DNA from: Fimiplasma intestinipullorum
GTDB taxonomy: Bacteria; Bacillota_I; Bacilli_A; Erysipelotrichales; Coprobacillaceae
NCBI GenBank assembly: GCA_018715065.1
Contig: DVMJ01000071.1
Location: 1 to 39,590 of the forward strand
DNA length: 39,590 nt
Reading direction: 5' to 3'
The translations under genes were made by a program, and so were the position numbers. The notes beneath the pieces are model-generated. The model was given only the letters and a program-made list of their open reading frames with translations, did no database searches and was not told where the DNA came from. How positions within the stretch are numbered: the first letter of the stretch is position 1; the number at the start of each line of letters is the position of its first letter. Below, piece after piece: positions 1 through 6,839 of this stretch.

Positions 1-105
1 AGGAAAGCAATTGATAAAGCAATGAATGGAAAGGATATGCTGTACATCGAAGAAGAAGCTAAATACTCAAAAGAAGCGATAATAAAGGCAATGTTTGGTC
101 TATAA
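1..105 (+). CDS. 3' end of an unidentified gene (partial)
   Basis: The reading frame is open from the first base to TAA at 103-105 and gives 34 residues ending in KAMFGL. The segment is charged and helical (Lys, Glu and Ala rich). I do not recognise the family, and the rest of the gene lies outside the window. It is followed by a strong terminator at 140-180, so it is the last gene of its transcript. It borders a repeat-rich junction that truncates the next gene, so it may belong to a mobile or rearranged segment; that is inference. Confidence 0.5.
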   Translation, partial: RKAIDKAMNGKDMLYIEEEAKYSKEAIIKAMFGL

Positions 106-238
106 AAGATTCCGACATTTTAATCGGTTCACATCAAAAAAGACCAATTATCATCAAAGATAATTGGTCTTATGTTTTTATTTATCGGAATCTTTAGAAA
201 GTCGGGATATCCAATTGAATTCCGATATCGGAATTCAA
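105..238. repeat. Cluster of inverted ATTCCGA / TCGGAAT copies with a perfect 24-bp palindrome
   Basis: Four copies of the heptamer ATTCCGA occur in alternating orientation, at 109-115, 185-191, 219-225 and 228-234. AAAGATTCCGA (105-115) is the exact inverse of 185-195, so the pair brackets the terminator. The last two copies form a perfect 24-bp palindrome at 215-238 (half-site TTGAATTCCGAT). It falls exactly where the downstream regulator stops resembling its family. This looks like a recombination or transposition junction, or a recombinase/repressor site; no enzyme for it is in the window. Confidence 0.6.
140..180 (+). terminator. Rho-independent terminator of the left-edge gene
   Basis: A perfect 13-bp stem (AAGACCAATTATC at 140-152, its complement at 159-171) has a 6-nt loop and is followed by a T-rich run (ATGTTTTTA). 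Short A/T tracts on either side extend the pairing. Confidence 0.85.
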
Positions 239-571
239 CGCGGTCTCTGCCTGCCTGATTACAGTATGATTGAAGCGCTTTGCCAGCAACTATCTATTAC
301 GGTTTCAGAATTGCTGGCGGGACAGGATGAAAAAGAAGCGCGGCATGTCGAATTGGAAAATCTGCTGGAACGCGTGAGCCAGCTCGAAAAGCAGCGCAGC
401 CTACTGTCATTGGTGGTGATGGTTCTTATGGGGATGATCATGATGCAGCTGTCACATGGCATCGGCGGCAGTGTGGTTCAGGATTTTATGAGCGGCGCAT
501 TGCTGGGCATGGGAGCAGGCATTTGTGTCGTAGGGATCTTTCTGGTTGTTTATCAGATCGTCAGTAACTAA
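236..571 (+). pseudogene. XRE-family regulator lacking its HTH N-terminus, with C-terminal membrane segments
   Basis: From about 236 the frame reads QRGLCLPDYSMIEALCQQL and continues to SELLAG. This is the end of a Cro/C1 HTH domain, which normally reads WERG..LPD...L..LC..L.IS..ELL. It is followed by a coiled-coil-like stretch (ELENLLERVSQLEKQ) and two hydrophobic segments near 423-475 and 500-565. The preceding ~30 residues, with the recognition helices, are missing. The open frame upstream runs through the palindrome at 215-238 into the terminator stem, and its only start, a TTG at 164, lies in that stem without a ribosome binding site. I infer a remnant truncated by insertion or inversion. 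A functional form started elsewhere by DNA inversion cannot be excluded. Confidence 0.65.
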
Positions 572-592
572 GGGGACCATGAGGTCCCCTTT
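571..592. terminator. Bidirectional terminator between the HTH remnant and the DUF6624 gene
   Basis: AGGGGACC (571-578) pairs with GGTCCCCT (583-590) around an ATGA loop. It lies between convergent genes and overlaps both stop codons. The T tails are short on each strand, so termination may be modest. Confidence 0.65.
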
Positions 593-1208
593 AGTGTGCA
601 AAAAAAGATGATGTTTGGGTGTCTTCAACTTGGTACCAGCCCGTCCTGACCAGCCAGTCCAACATCTGTTTTTGATGCGCGCTGGCAGCTTCTTTAGAGA
701 TGGGAACATAGGTTTTCAGCCGCTCATAGACATCAGAAAGCGGGGGAAGTCCGACACTCTGACGCCATGCGTCCACCTGAAGCGGATCCTCCAATTGCCA
801 GATGGCCATATGACCATTGTCATCATAGTCAAATTGCGTCCCGTAGCGCTGCGGGCGTCTCTGGTAAAAGGCAATGCGGTCACTCAAATAAGCCTGGTAT
901 TTCCTGGGAAATATAGTGTCTGGCAGCTGCTGCATCTGGCTCAGACAGGCTTTCATGAAAGCAGGTTGGCTGATGGCGTGTTGGATGACAAGCCAGCATG
1001 CTTCAACGACCTGGGGATCACTGTTTTGCAGGGTGGGAAAGCCGTGGACATTGAGAATGTGCTGGAGCTTTTGAGCGTTTTCCAAGTGACATTTTTCAAG
1101 CAGTGGATGATAATCATAGCGTACCAGTTCGCCTGATTGAGCAAGCTGTACACGAAGTGCTTCATCTTTTTGAGCCATTTCCAAAATATCGGATGCCTTT
1201 GCATACAT
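591..1208 (-). CDS. DUF6624 family protein
   Basis: The protein has 205 residues. The middle and C-terminal parts match the DUF6624 pattern: HGFPTLQNSD, then WLVIQHA, then a YLSDRIAF.....QRYGTQF segment, then VDAWRQSVGLPPL near the end. The family has no established biochemical role and appears mostly as single genes of uncertain function. The ATG at 1208 is preceded by AAAAGGAGTGAGG at a suitable distance. No signal peptide or membrane segment is seen, so it is probably cytoplasmic. It is transcribed alone, convergent with the HTH remnant and divergent from the lactonase operon. Confidence 0.75.
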   Translation of the reverse strand: MYAKASDILEMAQKDEALRVQLAQSGELVRYDYHPLLEKCHLENAQKLQHILNVHGFPTLQNSDPQVVEACWLVIQHAISQPAFMKACLSQMQQLPDTIFPRKYQAYLSDRIAFYQRRPQRYGTQFDYDDNGHMAIWQLEDPLQVDAWRQSVGLPPLSDVYERLKTYVPISKEAASAHQKQMLDWLVRTGWYQVEDTQTSSFFAH

Positions 1209-1310
1209 TGTGCCTCACTCCTTTTTTTTTAGTGTACCATACTTTATTGGCATGCGCGTCTTTTTTTAAATATATGTCAAATTTTGTTTAAATTTCCATG
1301 TTCTTTTTCT

Positions 1311-1338
1311 TTGAAAGCGGTTAGCGTTATGCTAGAAT
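1311..1338 (+). promoter_or_regulatory. Sigma-A-type promoter of the lactonase-GNAT-rbsK operon
   Basis: TTGAAA (1311-1316), a 16-bp spacer and TAGAAT (1333-1338), about 26 bp before the chosen start codon. Confidence 0.7.
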
Positions 1339-1363
1339 AAAGGTAGCTGAAGGAGAAATGCAT

Positions 1364-2371
1364 ATGCGAAAAATTTATGTTGCGAGTTTTGGTCCACCGG
1401 AGTCAAGGGGACTTTATGTCCTCGATTTTGATGCGCCTGAATTTCATCTTGACCAGTATCTGCCCACGCAGGATAATCCTCATTATATTCTCCGTAGTGA
1501 TGCATGCATTTACACGGCGATGAAGAATATGAGTCCCAAGAATAACCGGGGTGGGGTAGCCAGCTACTGCATGGATGAGGAGGGCCATTTACTTTATAAT
1601 GATAATTATACTTCCAGTGGACGCAGCTACGTTTATCTGTGTCTGAATGCGGATCATCATTTTTTGTTTGCGGCCAATTACCAGGTAGGAACGACAGCTT
1701 CTTATCTTCTTGATCATGGGAAAGTGATCAAAAAAATCTCGGTTGCTTATCGTGAACATGACAAAATCCATCATTCACCACATGTTTGTCATGTGGGTTT
1801 GACCCCAAAAGAGGAATTTATTTACAGTATAGATATTGACGGGGATAACATTGTTCTATATGATTATAGGGATGGTTTTTTAGAAGAGGTCCGTCGCCAG
1901 AAAATCTTGGGCGGGTCAGGACCAAGCCATATGTTGTTTAGTCCGGATGGCCGTTTTGCTTATTTAGTGAATCAATATACCAGTACGATCATGGTCTTTC
2001 ATTACAGTCCTGGAGGTCATTTTTCTATGATTCAGATGATATCCACACTGCCCAGGCATTTTCGTGGCCAGAGTCAGGCAGGGACTTTGCATCTAAGCCG
2101 TTCGGGTCGACATTTATTTGTATCCAACTGCGGGCATGACAGCATTGCGATGTATGCCAGAAATCCTGAGAGCGGAAAACTGTATTTGCTGTATATGGTA
2201 CATACGCACCATGATCCTTGTGATTTTGTGATTGATGATGATCGTTATATGTATGTCATCTGTCGCCAGGAGGGGCTTTTAGAGGTCCTGGAAATGGATC
2301 TGGGTCGGGATTATTTAGGTAAGACCGAGTGGGTCTATGCTTTGCCGGAGCCTGTCAGTGTGACGATTTAA
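1364..2371 (+). CDS. Lactonase family (7-bladed beta-propeller), 6-phosphogluconolactonase-like
   Basis: The 335-residue protein shows repeated blade motifs of the lactonase/YbhE (Pgl) family: SFGPPESRGLYVLDFD at the start, HVCHVGLTPKEEFIYSIDIDGDNI, SGPSHMLFSPDGRFAYLVNQYTSTI, and LHLSRSGRHLFVSNCGHDSIAMYA. Family members hydrolyse 6-phosphogluconolactone or related sugar lactones in the cytoplasm; the substrate here is not proven. Two ATG codons are possible (1358, 1364). AGGAG at 1351-1355 is 2 nt from the first and 8 nt from the second, so 1364 is preferred. It is first in an operon with a GNAT gene and a ribokinase, consistent with pentose or sugar-acid metabolism. Confidence 0.8.
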   Translation: MRKIYVASFGPPESRGLYVLDFDAPEFHLDQYLPTQDNPHYILRSDACIYTAMKNMSPKNNRGGVASYCMDEEGHLLYNDNYTSSGRSYVYLCLNADHHFLFAANYQVGTTASYLLDHGKVIKKISVAYREHDKIHHSPHVCHVGLTPKEEFIYSIDIDGDNIVLYDYRDGFLEEVRRQKILGGSGPSHMLFSPDGRFAYLVNQYTSTIMVFHYSPGGHFSMIQMISTLPRHFRGQSQAGTLHLSRSGRHLFVSNCGHDSIAMYARNPESGKLYLLYMVHTHHDPCDFVIDDDRYMYVICRQEGLLEVLEMDLGRDYLGKTEWVYALPEPVSVTI

Positions 2372-2386
2372 AGGAGAGAATATTTC

Positions 2387-2824
2387 ATGCGTTTGGAAAT
2401 ACGACAGATGGTACGTGGAGACGTCCCTGAACTCAAAACCTTGCTCGGCCTTGAGGATCAGTTGACGGGGGTACCGGAATTAGCTTATGTAGCCTGTCAG
2501 GATCAGCAGATTGTTGGGGTGATCGGCTATCATGAGACAAAGATCGATTTAGTGAATAAAGGTCTGGAGCTAACGCGCCTTTTTGTCGCACCGGCTTATC
2601 GTCATCGGGGCATCGCCGGTAAGATGCTGGTGCATACATTGGCCTTGGCCAAACACCATGGTTATATAGAAGTCAATCTGCACGATGCCTGTCATTATCT
2701 GGAACGATTGTGTCCGGTGGCTGAAAAGAATGGAAAGTTGCAATTGAATGAAAAGGTCGAATATGACTATGCCTGCTATGCTGCGTCAGCTGATCTCAAG
2801 CAGGAAAGGAGGGAACAACAATGA
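2387..2824 (+). CDS. GNAT family N-acetyltransferase
   Basis: The protein has 145 residues. The acetyl-CoA binding motif A is clear: LTRLFVAPAYRHRGIAGKMLVHTLALAKHHG (about residues 63-93; R-x-x-G-x-A core). The usual C-terminal FYEKxGF motif is absent and is replaced by HYLERLCPVAEKNGK, so the acceptor side is unusual and the substrate unknown. AAGGAG precedes the ATG. The stop overlaps the rbsK start (ATGA), indicating translational coupling in the lactonase-GNAT-rbsK operon. Confidence 0.8.
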   Translation: MRLEIRQMVRGDVPELKTLLGLEDQLTGVPELAYVACQDQQIVGVIGYHETKIDLVNKGLELTRLFVAPAYRHRGIAGKMLVHTLALAKHHGYIEVNLHDACHYLERLCPVAEKNGKLQLNEKVEYDYACYAASADLKQERREQQ

Positions 2825-3696
2825 AAATCTTAAACTTTGGATCTTTAAATTTGGATCATATCTATCATGTACCACATTTAGTCAGACCGCAGGAAACGGT
2901 TCTGGGAGATGATCTTGAGCTAGTCAGTGGCGGCAAGGGTCTGAATCAGTCGGTTGCCTTAGCGCTGGCAGGACTGAATGTCTATCATGCCGGCGCCATC
3001 GGCAAGGACGGCAAGAGTCTATTAGAGGTATGCCGCAATTACGGCATTGATACGCAGTTTGTCAAATGCGGGCAGACCAAGACGGGTCATGCTATCGTGC
3101 AGGTCGACAGTCAAGGTCAAAACTGCATCCTGCTTTATGGCGGTGCCAACTTCAGCATTACGCCTGATCATATCGAAGAGGCGCTGGAACCTTTCGAAGC
3201 CGGCGATTATCTTATCGTTCAAAATGAAATCAATGATGTGGATGTGATCATCGAAAAAGCCGCTGAAAAAGGCATGATCATTGTTTTGAATCCTTCCCCT
3301 TATCGCGAGAATATTACGCATTGTCATTTAGATCGGATCCATTACCTGATCCTTAATGAGATCGAGGGTGCCCAGATGACCGGTCTGGAGGATCCGCGTG
3401 CCATCCTGAAGGCCATTGTGCATGCTTATCCTAATTTAAAGGTGGTGCTGACCCTGGGTGATCAGGGAGCGCTCTATCTTGATGAAGCCCATTTCTATGA
3501 GCAGCCGATCTATCCGGTCGACGTCGTGGATACAACGGCCGCCGGCGACACGTTTACCGGATACTTCATTGCCGGTATGTTACGCTATCAGGATGTGCAG
3601 GAGGCACTCAAACTGGCTTCCAAGGCTGCCAGCTATGCCGTGGGTCATAAAGGCGCCAGCAGCTCGATCCCAAGCATTAATAATATAACGGATTAA
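2821..3696 (+). CDS. rbsK: Ribokinase (PfkB family sugar kinase)
   Basis: The protein has 291 residues, close to the usual ~300. PfkB signature 1 is present (SGGKGLNQSVALALAG, about residues 37-52), followed by the ribokinase-like LNEIEGAQMTG. Signature 2 near the C-terminus reads DTTAAGDTFTGYFIAG, with the catalytic Asp in AAGD; the usual GAGD is AAGD here. Predicted reaction: ATP-dependent phosphorylation of ribose or a similar sugar to the 5-phosphate. It starts within the GNAT stop codon after GGAGGG. No ribose transporter is nearby, so substrate specificity is inferred from family resemblance only. Its 3' end overlaps the convergent rhodanese gene by 20 bp. Confidence 0.85.
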   Translation: MKILNFGSLNLDHIYHVPHLVRPQETVLGDDLELVSGGKGLNQSVALALAGLNVYHAGAIGKDGKSLLEVCRNYGIDTQFVKCGQTKTGHAIVQVDSQGQNCILLYGGANFSITPDHIEEALEPFEAGDYLIVQNEINDVDVIIEKAAEKGMIIVLNPSPYRENITHCHLDRIHYLILNEIEGAQMTGLEDPRAILKAIVHAYPNLKVVLTLGDQGALYLDEAHFYEQPIYPVDVVDTTAAGDTFTGYFIAGMLRYQDVQEALKLASKAASYAVGHKGASSSIPSINNITD

Positions 3697-3988
3697 ATGT
3701 CATGGCATATTGATACATCCCGCCGATCAGGCTAAAGGCCTGATAACCCTGTTCTCTTAACTTGAGTGCAACCGCTTTGGCCCTGTCGCCATGTTCACAG
3801 ACCAGATAGATGGGTCGGCTACGATCAAGCTGTTTTGACCATAGACCGATCTGGTCCAGTGGGGCATGCATAAACCGGGGGTGATGGCCAGCCAGATAGC
3901 TGGCCTTATCGCGGATGTCTAAATAGAGACCGGGAGGCATCTGATCCAGATTTTCAAAGGTAATTTCCAGAGGCCAATTTCCGTTCAT
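3677..3988 (-). CDS. Single-domain rhodanese-like protein
   Basis: The protein has 103 residues. LDIRDKASYLAGHHPRFMHAP matches the rhodanese D-x-R...F..GHI.GA region. The active-site loop is CEHGDRA, a six-residue CxxGxR(A/S) loop with the catalytic Cys. The end, LREQGYQAFSLIGGM, is the typical rhodanese ending. Predicted sulfurtransferase acting on a persulfide intermediate; partner unknown. A GTG at 3997 would extend it by three codons but overlaps the Shine-Dalgarno GAGGT (3996-4000), which lies 7 nt from the ATG at 3988, so the ATG is chosen. It is convergent with rbsK and their ends overlap. Confidence 0.85.
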   Translation of the reverse strand: MNGNWPLEITFENLDQMPPGLYLDIRDKASYLAGHHPRFMHAPLDQIGLWSKQLDRSRPIYLVCEHGDRAKAVALKLREQGYQAFSLIGGMYQYAMTFNPLYY

Positions 3989-4025
3989 GTCACTCACCTC
4001 AATGCTATGATATGTGAGCCTTGCC

Positions 4026-4054
4026 GGGACGTGAAGGAAGCGTCTCTTTTTTTT
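4026..4054 (+). terminator. Plus-strand terminator beyond the rhodanese gene
   Basis: GGGACG (4026-4031) pairs with CGTCTC (4041-4046, one G-U) and is followed by eight T. The nearest plus-strand gene upstream is rbsK (ends 3696), so the rbsK transcript may run antisense through the whole rhodanese gene before stopping here. Confidence 0.65.
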
Positions 4055-4116
4055 GTGAATATTTCAACAAAATTTAAATTAACCAAAATTTGACGGAAAG
4101 AAAAATGCAAAAATGA

Positions 4117-4144
4117 TTGAATTTCCCGTCATTTATGCTACAAT
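4117..4144 (+). promoter_or_regulatory. Promoter of pgk-tpiA
   Basis: TTGAAT (4117-4122), a 16-bp spacer and TACAAT (4139-4144), with an extended -10 (TGcTACAAT). It lies 22 bp before the pgk start. Confidence 0.75.
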
Positions 4145-4166
4145 TTTTTCATGGAGGTAATGAATC

Positions 4167-5351
4167 ATGAACAAAAAAACAATCAGAGATATTGATGTCA
4201 AAGGAAAAACAGTCTTAGTTCGTGTGGATTTCAACGTGCCAAGAGATAAAGCAACAGGCGAAATCACTAACGACAACCGTATTGTCCAGGCTTTACCAAC
4301 GATCAAGTATTTAATTGAACATGAACCAAAAGCCATCGTTCTGTTCTCTCACTTAGGTAAAGTAAAAACTGAAGAAGACAAAGCCAAGAACGATCTTTCT
4401 TGCGTTGCCGTCCGTTTACAGGAATTATTAGGCAAACCTGTTCAGTTCGTTAACTGCACACGTGGACCTGAACTTGAAAACGCCGTGAAAGAAGCGAATG
4501 ATGCTGCGGTTATCTTAGTTCAGAACACGCGTTACGAAAAAGGTGAAAGCAAAAACGATCCTGAATTAGGTGCTTACTGGGCATCTTTAGGTGATGTTTT
4601 CGTAGAAGATGCTTTCGGTTCAGTACATAGAGCACATGCATCTACTGCAGGTATCCCTGCTCACTTACCATCTGCAGCCGGTTTCTTAGTTGAAAAAGAA
4701 ATTAACTACATCGGTAAAGCAGTTAGTGATCCTGAAAGACCGATGGTGGCAATCTTAGGTGGTGCCAAAGTTTCAGATAAGATCTTAGTTATCGAAAACT
4801 TATTAAAGATCGCTGATAAAGTCATCGTTGGTGGCGGTATGTACTACACTTTCGCTAAAGCTTTAGGTTACTCTATCGGTAACTCTTTAGTTGAAGAGGA
4901 TCGTGTTGAAGTCGCTAAAGAACTGATCGAAAAAGGCGGCGACAAACTGATCTTACCAGTTGACTCTGTGATTAATAACGCTTTTGCTCCTGAAGGAGAT
5001 ATCAAAGTCTGTGAAGGCGATATCCCTGATGGATACATGGGCTTAGACATTGGTCCTAAATCTGTTGAAAACATCAAGAAGGCTCTGGAAGGTGCAAAAA
5101 CGGTTATCTGGAACGGCCCTATGGGTGTATTTGAAATGGAACCATTCGCTAAAGGAACCATCTCTGTATGCGAAGCTTTAGCGAATTTACCTGATGCCAA
5201 TACGATCATCGGCGGCGGTGACTCAGCAGCAGCTGTTATGCAGTTAGGTTATGCAGACAAAGTATCTCATATCTCAACTGGCGGCGGCGCGTCATTAGAG
5301 TACATGGAAGGTAAAGTACTTCCTGGTATCGCTGCAATCGATGACAAATAG
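4167..5351 (+). CDS. pgk: Phosphoglycerate kinase
   Basis: The protein has 394 residues, the normal bacterial length. The N-terminal substrate loop reads VLVRVDFNVPRD (about residues 16-27). Further matches are LFSHLGKVK, FVEDAFGSVHRAHASTAG, and the C-terminal nucleotide site VIWNGPMGVFEMEPFAKGT plus IIGGGDSAAAV. It interconverts 1,3-bisphosphoglycerate + ADP and 3-phosphoglycerate + ATP in cytoplasmic glycolysis. GGAGGT precedes the ATG. It is the first gene of an operon with tpiA, 12 bp downstream. No gap gene is next to it, unlike the common gap-pgk-tpi order. Confidence 0.98.
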   Translation: MNKKTIRDIDVKGKTVLVRVDFNVPRDKATGEITNDNRIVQALPTIKYLIEHEPKAIVLFSHLGKVKTEEDKAKNDLSCVAVRLQELLGKPVQFVNCTRGPELENAVKEANDAAVILVQNTRYEKGESKNDPELGAYWASLGDVFVEDAFGSVHRAHASTAGIPAHLPSAAGFLVEKEINYIGKAVSDPERPMVAILGGAKVSDKILVIENLLKIADKVIVGGGMYYTFAKALGYSIGNSLVEEDRVEVAKELIEKGGDKLILPVDSVINNAFAPEGDIKVCEGDIPDGYMGLDIGPKSVENIKKALEGAKTVIWNGPMGVFEMEPFAKGTISVCEALANLPDANTIIGGGDSAAAVMQLGYADKVSHISTGGGASLEYMEGKVLPGIAAIDDK

Positions 5352-5363
5352 GAGGCAAGGACA

Positions 5364-6107
5364 ATGAGAAAACCAATTATTGTTGGTAACTGGAAAATGA
5401 ATAAGACCATCAAGGAAACCGTAGATTTTATCAATGCGGTCGATCCTGAGGTCAAAGATAATGCAACATGGGGAATCGCAACGCCTTTTCTAGCTTTACA
5501 GGAAGCCAAAAAGACAGCGAAGAACCTGATCGTTGCAGCTGAAAATATGCACTTCAAAGACAGTGGTGCCTATACTGGTGAAGTGAGCGCAGAAATGCTC
5601 AAAGAAATCGGTGTGGAATGGGTCATCATCGGTCACTCTGAAAGAAGACAATATTTTGGCGAAACGGATGAAACGGTTAATGCAAAAGTATTGCAGGCTT
5701 TAAAGAATGACATCACCCCAATTGTTTGTGTTGGTGAAACATTAGAACAGTTCGAAGCTGGTGTGACGGAGACCGTTGTCAGAGAGCAGACACAAAAAGC
5801 ATTCAAAGATTGCTGCCCTAAATGCATGGCCAAAGTCGTGATTGCTTATGAACCTGTTTGGGCGATCGGTACGGGTAAAACGGCGACGAATGAAATTGCT
5901 CAAAATGTATGTGCTATCATCCGCGATGAAGTGAAGAAAATGTTTGGAGAAGAAACAAGTGAAGCTGTACGTATTCAGTACGGTGGATCCGTTAAACCTG
6001 AAGGCATCAAGACATTACTGGAACAGCCAGATATCGATGGTGCTTTAGTCGGTGGTGCTTCTCTTGTGCCTGAGTCATACATTGCCATGATCAATAATTT
6101 AGGTTAA
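5364..6107 (+). CDS. tpiA: Triose-phosphate isomerase
   Basis: The protein has 247 residues, typical of the family. The substrate-binding NWKMN motif is at residues 8-12. The catalytic His is in WVIIGHSERRQYF, the catalytic Glu and flexible loop are in AYEPVWAIGTGKTAT, and the phosphate-binding GGSVKPEG is near the C-terminus. It interconverts dihydroxyacetone phosphate and glyceraldehyde 3-phosphate. AGGAGG lies upstream of the ATG. Cotranscribed with pgk and followed by a strong terminator. Confidence 0.98.
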   Translation: MRKPIIVGNWKMNKTIKETVDFINAVDPEVKDNATWGIATPFLALQEAKKTAKNLIVAAENMHFKDSGAYTGEVSAEMLKEIGVEWVIIGHSERRQYFGETDETVNAKVLQALKNDITPIVCVGETLEQFEAGVTETVVREQTQKAFKDCCPKCMAKVVIAYEPVWAIGTGKTATNEIAQNVCAIIRDEVKKMFGEETSEAVRIQYGGSVKPEGIKTLLEQPDIDGALVGGASLVPESYIAMINNLG

Positions 6108-6114
6108 TAACCTG

Positions 6115-6139
6115 GCGGGTGGGATCCACCCGCTTTTTT
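6115..6139 (+). terminator. Terminator after tpiA
   Basis: GCGGGTGG (6115-6122) pairs with CCACCCGC (6126-6133) around a GAT loop, followed by six T. The T tract ends 1 nt before the next start codon. Confidence 0.9.
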
Positions 6140-6140
6140 C

Positions 6141-6542
6141 ATGAGCCAGCGCGCCAAACGTAAAAATCGCTTTGCCGATAATCTGGATAATACTCTGGAC
6201 AATGTAGAAATGATTTTGACCCATATCAACAATATGGAGTCAAAACGCGGGACCATTGAAGATCGCTACATTAACGCGGAACTGAAAAATTCCTATATCG
6301 ACCTGGAGATCGCCATGGCACTCTCTGCGGTGATCTTGCGCAAGTTATCCGAGAGCCAGTTTATTGAACTGAAGGGCAATATGCGCAATGATATCAATAC
6401 GCTGATTCATTCCAATCGTTTTGAGTATAATAAGCGGTCAGGAAAGATCTTTGTTTACAGCAAAAAGAGCACGGAAGTCGTCGATGTCGAGGCCTTTATT
6501 GCTTATGGAAGAAAAATAATTGACGAGCTAGAGGCAAACTGA
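6141..6542 (+). CDS. Hypothetical helical protein, 133 residues
   Basis: I do not recognise the family. The sequence is soluble, charged and predicted mostly helical. It begins with a basic patch (SQRAKRKNR), followed by LDNTLDNVEMILTHINNMESKRG and a C-terminal VVDVEAFIAYGRKIIDELEAN. No signal peptide or membrane segment is seen. The ATG at 6141 is 1 nt after the T tract of the tpiA terminator and has no Shine-Dalgarno sequence. Translation would therefore need read-through transcripts or a different internal start (e.g. the ATG at 6210, also without a good site). Codon use is like its neighbours, supporting a real gene with an uncertain start. Confidence 0.6.
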   Translation: MSQRAKRKNRFADNLDNTLDNVEMILTHINNMESKRGTIEDRYINAELKNSYIDLEIAMALSAVILRKLSESQFIELKGNMRNDINTLIHSNRFEYNKRSGKIFVYSKKSTEVVDVEAFIAYGRKIIDELEAN

Positions 6543-6588
6543 CAAAACCCGCTTTTGTTTTCCGGTAAGATAAAAGTGGGTGATTAGG

Positions 6589-6771
6589 ATGGAATGGAAG
6601 AAAAATTTAGGCATCATCCTGCTGATGTTAGGGGTGCTGCTGACCTTAGATAGCACAAGTGAGTTTCAGGGAATCATTGCAACCTTGCTTACCAATATAC
6701 AAAATTATTGGCCGATCATACTCTGCCTGGGCGGGCTTTATCTGATCTGCAGCCCTTCAGGTAAGAAATAA
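6589..6771 (+). CDS. Small membrane protein with LiaF/LiaI-like transmembrane motif
   Basis: The protein has 60 residues and two hydrophobic segments (LGIILLMLGVLLTL and WPIILCLGGLYLI). The second resembles the YWPIILI..GLYLI motif of DUF5668/LiaI-LiaF-type membrane domains, whose larger members belong to envelope-stress systems; this copy is only the membrane part. GTG at 6580 is an alternative start; the ATG at 6589 is preferred, with a weak GGTGATTAGG before it. It sits between the 133-residue hypothetical gene and the gpmI promoter. Function unknown. Confidence 0.6.
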   Translation: MEWKKNLGIILLMLGVLLTLDSTSEFQGIIATLLTNIQNYWPIILCLGGLYLICSPSGKK

Positions 6772-6780
6772 TTCAATTCG

Positions 6781-6809
6781 TTGTCAAAATGAGAAAAAGG
6801 CGCTATAAT
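6781..6809 (+). promoter_or_regulatory. Promoter of gpmI
   Basis: TTGTCA (6781-6786), a 17-bp spacer and a consensus TATAAT (6804-6809). The promoter covers the upstream part of the gpmI frame, which supports the start at 6840 over the in-frame ATG at 6789. Confidence 0.85.
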
Positions 6810-6839
6810 ATTAGCGAAAAAGGGAAGGAGATTTATAAG

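Noticed and set aside
164..240. TTG at 164 as start of a 135-residue protein
   Set aside because: The codon lies in the terminator stem, has no ribosome binding site, and the first ~25 residues do not resemble an HTH domain. The frame is open by chance across the junction.
615..1136. 173-residue plus-strand frame opposite the DUF6624 gene
   Set aside because: Mirror frame; the minus-strand protein has family motifs and a good ribosome binding site, while the plus frame has neither.
6789..6839. Longer gpmI start at 6789
   Set aside because: The upstream codons lie across the promoter (-35 at 6781, -10 at 6804). AAGGAG precedes the ATG at 6840, and the protein family starts there.
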